Shown: in pieces, positions 5,120 through 8,205 of the stretch
How positions within the stretch are numbered: the stretch's first letter is position 1
Layout of the letters: each line of letters starts with the position of its first letter
From: Acidimicrobiia bacterium
GTDB lineage: Bacteria > Actinomycetota > Acidimicrobiia > Spongiisociales > ZC4RG35
Reading direction: 5' to 3'
Assembly: GCA_025929005.1 (NCBI GenBank)
Contig: JAICND010000048.1
Span: forward strand, 1-8,205
DNA: 8,205 nucleotides
Notes under the pieces: model-generated
Told to the model about the DNA's origin: nothing
Databases searched by the model: none
Seen by the model: the letters and a program-made list of their open reading frames with translations, nothing else
Made by a program: the position numbers and the translations under genes

Positions 5120-6120
5120 GCTGATGCTCCGATCGTGACCGGCACCTGCTGCCAGTTCCAGCACGCCACCTTGTGGCCGGGTGCAATGTCGACGAAGGGG
5201 GGATCTTCGGTCCGGCACTGATCAGTGACGAAGGGGCAGCGAGGATGGAAGCGACATCCCGGAGGCGGGTCGAGCAGATTGGGCGGTTCCCCCTCCAGCG
5301 GCGCCAGCTTCCGACGGGGGCCGGTGATCGACGGAGTCGAGGAAAGGAGCAGGTAGGCGTAGGGGTGGCGGGGCCGATGGAAGACCTCGAGGGTCGATCC
5401 GTACTCGACCAGTTTGCCGGCGTACATGACTCCGATCGTGTCGGTCACCTCGGCGATCACAGCTATGTCGTGGGAGATGTAAATAAGGGCCATACCCAGC
5501 TGGTCCTGGATTTTCTTCAATTCCTTGAGTATCTGATCCTGCACGATGACATCGAGGGCAGTCGTCGGCTCATCGGCAATGATCAACTTCGGATCGCAGG
5601 AGAGGGCCATCGCGATGACCGCCCTCTGTCTCATTCCACCTGAGAACTCGTGAGGAAAGCGCACCAACATGGAGGGGTTGAGGCCCACCATCTCGAAAAG
5701 GCGCGCCATCCGGCTCTTGGCAGCAGCCTCGGACAGCTTCGGCTGGATGTGAAGATCCATGGCCTCGCGGATTTGATCGCCCACCCTGTATACCGGGTTC
5801 CACGAGTTCATGGCCCCTTGGAAAACCATCGAGATGGACTTCCAGCGGCGGCGTCTCATCTCATCTTCATTGAGAGCCAGGAGGTTCTCACCCTCGAGAC
5901 GGATCTCTCCGGACATGTATCGGGCGTTGTCGGCGGCAAGTCCCATCAGAGACATCGCTACCGAGGTCTTGCCACACCCAGATTCCCCCACCAGACCAAG
6001 CGACTCACCGTGATGCAGCGTGAAGGTGACATCCTCGATAGCCGACACCTGTCCTCTCTTGGTCTGGTAACGCATGACCAAGCCATCGACCTCGAGGAGC
6101 GGCTTTCCATTACTCGTCAA
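5116..6120 (-). CDS. oppD: Peptide/nickel-type ABC transporter ATP-binding protein (OppD/DppD-like)
   Basis: Cytoplasmic ATPase of 334 aa, partner of the OppF-like subunit. Walker A is GESGCGKTS (45-53), the Q-loop is Gln101, the signature is FSGGM followed by RQR (159-166), Walker B is LIIADE (179-184) and the switch is His217. FSGGMRQR and the ISHDIAVIAE stretch (215-224) are typical of the D subunit. The C-terminal domain carries Cys289, Cys295, Cys302 and Cys320 in the CRFHPRCP pattern. Such domains contact the membrane subunits, and in some actinobacterial homologues are reported to hold an iron-sulfur cluster. The start is TTG at 6120. No upstream ATG fits, and a strong GGGAGGAA lies 8 bases before it. 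A 46-base gap separates it from the permease C gene, and OppF overlaps its stop, so these belong to one operon. Confidence 0.94.
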   Translation of the reverse strand: MTSNGKPLLEVDGLVMRYQTKRGQVSAIEDVTFTLHHGESLGLVGESGCGKTSVAMSLMGLAADNARYMSGEIRLEGENLLALNEDEMRRRRWKSISMVFQGAMNSWNPVYRVGDQIREAMDLHIQPKLSEAAAKSRMARLFEMVGLNPSMLVRFPHEFSGGMRQRAVIAMALSCDPKLIIADEPTTALDVIVQDQILKELKKIQDQLGMALIYISHDIAVIAEVTDTIGVMYAGKLVEYGSTLEVFHRPRHPYAYLLLSSTPSITGPRRKLAPLEGEPPNLLDPPPGCRFHPRCPFVTDQCRTEDPPFVDIAPGHKVACWNWQQVPVTIGASA

Positions 6121-6128
6121 CTTGTTGG

Positions 6129-6136
6129 TTCCTCCC
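6129..6136 (-). promoter_or_regulatory. Shine-Dalgarno site of the OppD-like gene
   Basis: GGGAGGAA on the minus strand, 8 bases before the TTG at 6120. It supports the unusual TTG start. Confidence 0.75.
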
Positions 6137-6166
6137 TGACCTTGTTCGTCCGTGCACCCTGAGCGA

Positions 6167-7258
6167 TCAGCGGTGCCGTAACCGCGGGTTCACAACCTCG
6201 TCAAGCGCACGCCCGACCAGGAAAAAGGAAGCGGCCAGCATGCTGACTGCCAGCCCGGCGGGTATCAACAGCCACCAATAGTCGGTCCCCGATAACAAGT
6301 ATCCCTGCGTTGAGGCGACGTTGATCATGATCCCCCAGCTCATCGGGATCGACAGGAGCCCGAGAAAGGACAAAGTCGCTTCGAGTGAGATGGCGTCCGT
6401 GACCGTGAACATCATGTAAAGGAACGACAGCGGCAGGACATTGGGGATGATGTGTCGGAAGATGAGGTGGACGTGGCCACCCCCCGCAATCCGGGCAGCA
6501 TCGATGAAAGGCTTCACTTTCACCTGGAGTGCCTGTGATTTGAGGATGATGGCGGTACCCCCAAATCCACTCAGGATCCCAATCACGAGCCCTAACAACG
6601 GCAGGCTTATGTTGAACAGAGCCGAGACGACGATGAGGACGGGCAACAGAGGCACAAGGAGGATGAGATCCGCAAACCGCATCAGGAGCGTGTCGATCCA
6701 GCCACCAAAGTAGGCCGAAGCGCTCCCTACTGCCGTGGCGATGAACACCGTGACTACGGCGGCGATGACACCAAGCGAAAAAGCCGCTCTGGTGCTGTAA
6801 AGGAGCTGGCTGAGGACATCGCGGCCCAGTGGATCCGTGCCCAGGTAATGGGGGGTGGGCCCGGTAAACGTGGGAGGAGCCGGTTGGCTCCGAATGCTCA
6901 CGGTATCACCGAGATCAATGAACGGGTTCAGCTGGATTCTGGCTGTGGAAATATCGATTTCGGTCAGCGGATCCGTCACGTCTTCGACCACCAGCTTCTC
7001 TACGGCCGGCGCGTCGTAGCCGGTTACCGGGTGATATATCTGCGCCGACCACTGGGTGGCCATCAGGATTGGGTGGGCAATCGCCATGGCCGCAAAGATG
7101 GCAATGATCGAGAGGCCAATCAATCCAATCCGATTGGCGGAGAAGAGTTTCCAATTCAGTTTCAGCGACCGCCGCATCAACCGCAGCCGCACTCTCCAAA
7201 GGGGATCGGCCAGAGTTGCTTCGACGCCGGGCGACGGAGGGGCCAGGGTGTCGGTCAC
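6167..7258 (-). CDS. oppC: Peptide/nickel-type ABC transporter permease (OppC/DppC-like)
   Basis: Inner-membrane permease of 363 aa. Residues 1-43 are cytoplasmic, with the SANRIGLIGLSI entry into the first membrane segment (about 44-64). The family motif HYLGTDPLGRDVLSQLLY (137-154) precedes the transporter domain. Further membrane segments lie near 158-183, 195-217, 219-240, 274-294 and 328-350. The ATPase-docking EAA-type loop is FIDAARIAGGG...RHIIPNVLP (251-276), and the VNPRLR end is standard. The loop between the first membrane segment and LGTDPLGRD is about 74 residues, longer than the roughly 40 usual in this family. Its sequence includes an acidic VVEDVTDPLTEIDIS stretch. The start is GTG at 7258 with AAGGAG 5 bases upstream. 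That site overlaps the TAA stop of the permease B gene, so the two are coupled. Confidence 0.94.
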   Translation of the reverse strand: MTDTLAPPSPGVEATLADPLWRVRLRLMRRSLKLNWKLFSANRIGLIGLSIIAIFAAMAIAHPILMATQWSAQIYHPVTGYDAPAVEKLVVEDVTDPLTEIDISTARIQLNPFIDLGDTVSIRSQPAPPTFTGPTPHYLGTDPLGRDVLSQLLYSTRAAFSLGVIAAVVTVFIATAVGSASAYFGGWIDTLLMRFADLILLVPLLPVLIVVSALFNISLPLLGLVIGILSGFGGTAIILKSQALQVKVKPFIDAARIAGGGHVHLIFRHIIPNVLPLSFLYMMFTVTDAISLEATLSFLGLLSIPMSWGIMINVASTQGYLLSGTDYWWLLIPAGLAVSMLAASFFLVGRALDEVVNPRLRHR

Positions 7259-7263
7259 GGCGT

Positions 7264-7269
7264 CTCCTT
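7264..7269 (-). promoter_or_regulatory. Shine-Dalgarno site of the OppC-like gene, overlapping the upstream stop
   Basis: AAGGAG on the minus strand, 5 bases before the GTG at 7258. Its first two bases are part of the TAA stop (7270-7268) of the permease B gene. It fixes the GTG start and suggests translational coupling. Confidence 0.75.
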
Positions 7270-8205
7270 AGGAGTAGCGAATGCGCGGATCGAGATACAT
7301 GTAGGCCACGTCGGCAATGATATGGCCAACCAGGGCAAGGATCCCGATGATGCCAAGCGTCCCGGTGGCCAGAGGAATGTCCTCCAACAACGTCGCGTTC
7401 AGCAACATCTGACCAAGGCCGGGCCAGGAGAAGACGCCTTCGGTAATGATGCCGCCGCTTATAACGAATGCCAGCGCTAGTACGAGCGCGGTGACAACCG
7501 GCAAGAGGGCGTTGCGGGCGGCATGGTGGTCCCGGATCGTGCGATCCGAGAGCCCTTTGGCTCGGGCGGTGAGAATGTAGTCCTCTCGCAACGTCTCCAA
7601 CATCGCCGATCGGGTCAAAAGCATCACGGACGCAAAGGCGACGCAAGCCAGAGTCATCACCGGAAGCGCGGTGTGATGCAGCAGGTCTCCTACCCACGGG
7701 CGGAGTGGGCTGAACCACCAGTAGGCGACAAAGCTAACGACGAGAACCGCAAATCCCGTGCGCCACACAATTCGCTGGAGGCGTTCGGTCTTCAGTGATC
7801 TCGCGATCGCAAAGACGGCCAGAATCAGGGCGCTCACGGCAAATGCCGAGACCATGAATCTCATGAACACCTGGTTGGGATTCATGGGGGCGCCGCTCCA
7901 CTCCTCCACATCGGTGAACTTTCCGAGGGGGAACCAGTCGAGGATGAAGCCGAAGAACCAGAGCATCATGATGGCGAACCATGGATAGAAGACCGTGTAG
8001 CCGGCCACCCCTCCCAGGGTCAGGGCGGTTTCCGCAACCTTTCCCCGGCGCCAGGCCATGATCTTGCCAAGACCAAACCCGAGGTAATAGGCCAGGAGAG
8101 TCGCCGACAAGAACAGGACCACGGTCCGCGGCAGACGTTCGAGAATCAGTTGAGAAACAGGAGTCGGGTACTGGGTGAATGAAACGCCCAAATCGCCCTG
8201 AAAGA
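7268..8205 (-). CDS. oppB: Peptide/nickel-type ABC transporter permease (OppB/DppB-like), N-terminus outside the window, with a membrane insert
   Basis: The frame is open through the right edge; 311 residues are visible, beginning FQGDLGVSF, the usual GDLG motif. The first membrane segment and following stretch are missing. Counting from that Phe, segments lie near 27-48 and 66-89. The EAA-type ATPase-docking loop is EDYILTARAKGL...ARNALLP (207-235), and further segments lie near 176-197, 236-256 and 281-303. The FSWPGLGQML and LDPRIRY motifs are standard. Between GFILDWFPLGKF (85-96) and the HTALPVMTL segment (177-185), family members usually have a short loop. Here there are about 80 residues with two extra hydrophobic stretches (116-135 and 148-165) joined by a basic linker (RSLKTERLQR). 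The subunit would pair with the OppC-like permease. A start inside the window is unlikely because GDLG lies before any start codon. Confidence 0.93.
   Translation of the reverse strand, partial: FQGDLGVSFTQYPTPVSQLILERLPRTVVLFLSATLLAYYLGFGLGKIMAWRRGKVAETALTLGGVAGYTVFYPWFAIMMLWFFGFILDWFPLGKFTDVEEWSGAPMNPNQVFMRFMVSAFAVSALILAVFAIARSLKTERLQRIVWRTGFAVLVVSFVAYWWFSPLRPWVGDLLHHTALPVMTLACVAFASVMLLTRSAMLETLREDYILTARAKGLSDRTIRDHHAARNALLPVVTALVLALAFVISGGIITEGVFSWPGLGQMLLNATLLEDIPLATGTLGIIGILALVGHIIADVAYMYLDPRIRYS

Noticed and set aside
5120..5218. A 33-residue N-terminal extension of the OppF-like protein
   Set aside because: It would overlap OppD by about 100 bases and has no family similarity; the ATG at 5119 has a Shine-Dalgarno site and an ATGA overlap.
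6848..7718. Open frames on both strands (6848-7480 plus, 6915-7718 minus) over the permease genes
   Set aside because: Both are shadows of clear OppB/OppC genes and have no hydrophobic or conserved pattern of their own.
1..8205. CRISPR array, tRNA/rRNA, insertion sequence, toxin-antitoxin or defence system
   Set aside because: No spaced direct repeats of suitable length, no terminal inverted repeats or transposase, and every long stretch is explained by housekeeping or transporter genes.

Overview
The window looks like a high-GC actinobacterial chromosome segment. All ten genes lie on the minus strand, so transcription runs from high to low coordinates. The phylum call rests on gene content and order: a CDP-alcohol phosphatidyltransferase, GcvH, a GarA-like FHA protein, an FtsR-type MerR regulator and a BFN/DUF151 protein occur together. 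The same set is known from the Mycobacterium tuberculosis Rv1822-Rv1829 neighbourhood. The zinc ribbon on the FHA protein and the insertion of dac and hpt into the cluster suggest a lineage outside the mycobacteria, possibly a deep-branching class such as Acidimicrobiia. That placement is inference.

Region 1 (8205 to 4133, reading leftward) is a peptide/nickel-type (Opp/Dpp) ABC importer: permease B (its N-terminus lies outside the window), permease C, ATPase D and ATPase F. They form a tight operon with strong Shine-Dalgarno sites and an ATGA overlap between D and F. No substrate-binding protein gene is in the window; it may lie upstream. Permease B carries an unusual insert that seems to add two membrane segments, and permease C has a long extracytoplasmic loop.

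Region 2 (4070 to 1) is a housekeeping cluster: pgsA-like, gcvH, garA-like FHA, ftsR-like merR, a D-Ala-D-Ala carboxypeptidase, hpt-like and bfn (cut by the window edge). Most junctions overlap or are a few bases apart, which suggests one co-transcribed unit. It joins phospholipid synthesis, glycine cleavage, a probable Ser/Thr-kinase-controlled metabolic switch, a division regulator, peptidoglycan trimming and purine salvage.

The only two intergenic gaps over 50 bp (3024-3087 and 4071-4132) both hold degenerate 7-bp tandem repeats of one family (consensus about RGACGTG). One of these tracts runs across the annotated start of the pgsA-like gene. No RNA gene, insertion sequence, prophage, CRISPR array or defence system was seen. 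The most notable points are the heptad repeats, the membrane insert in permease B, the zinc-ribbon GarA-like protein, and an HPRT-like protein whose substrate loops lack the usual residues.
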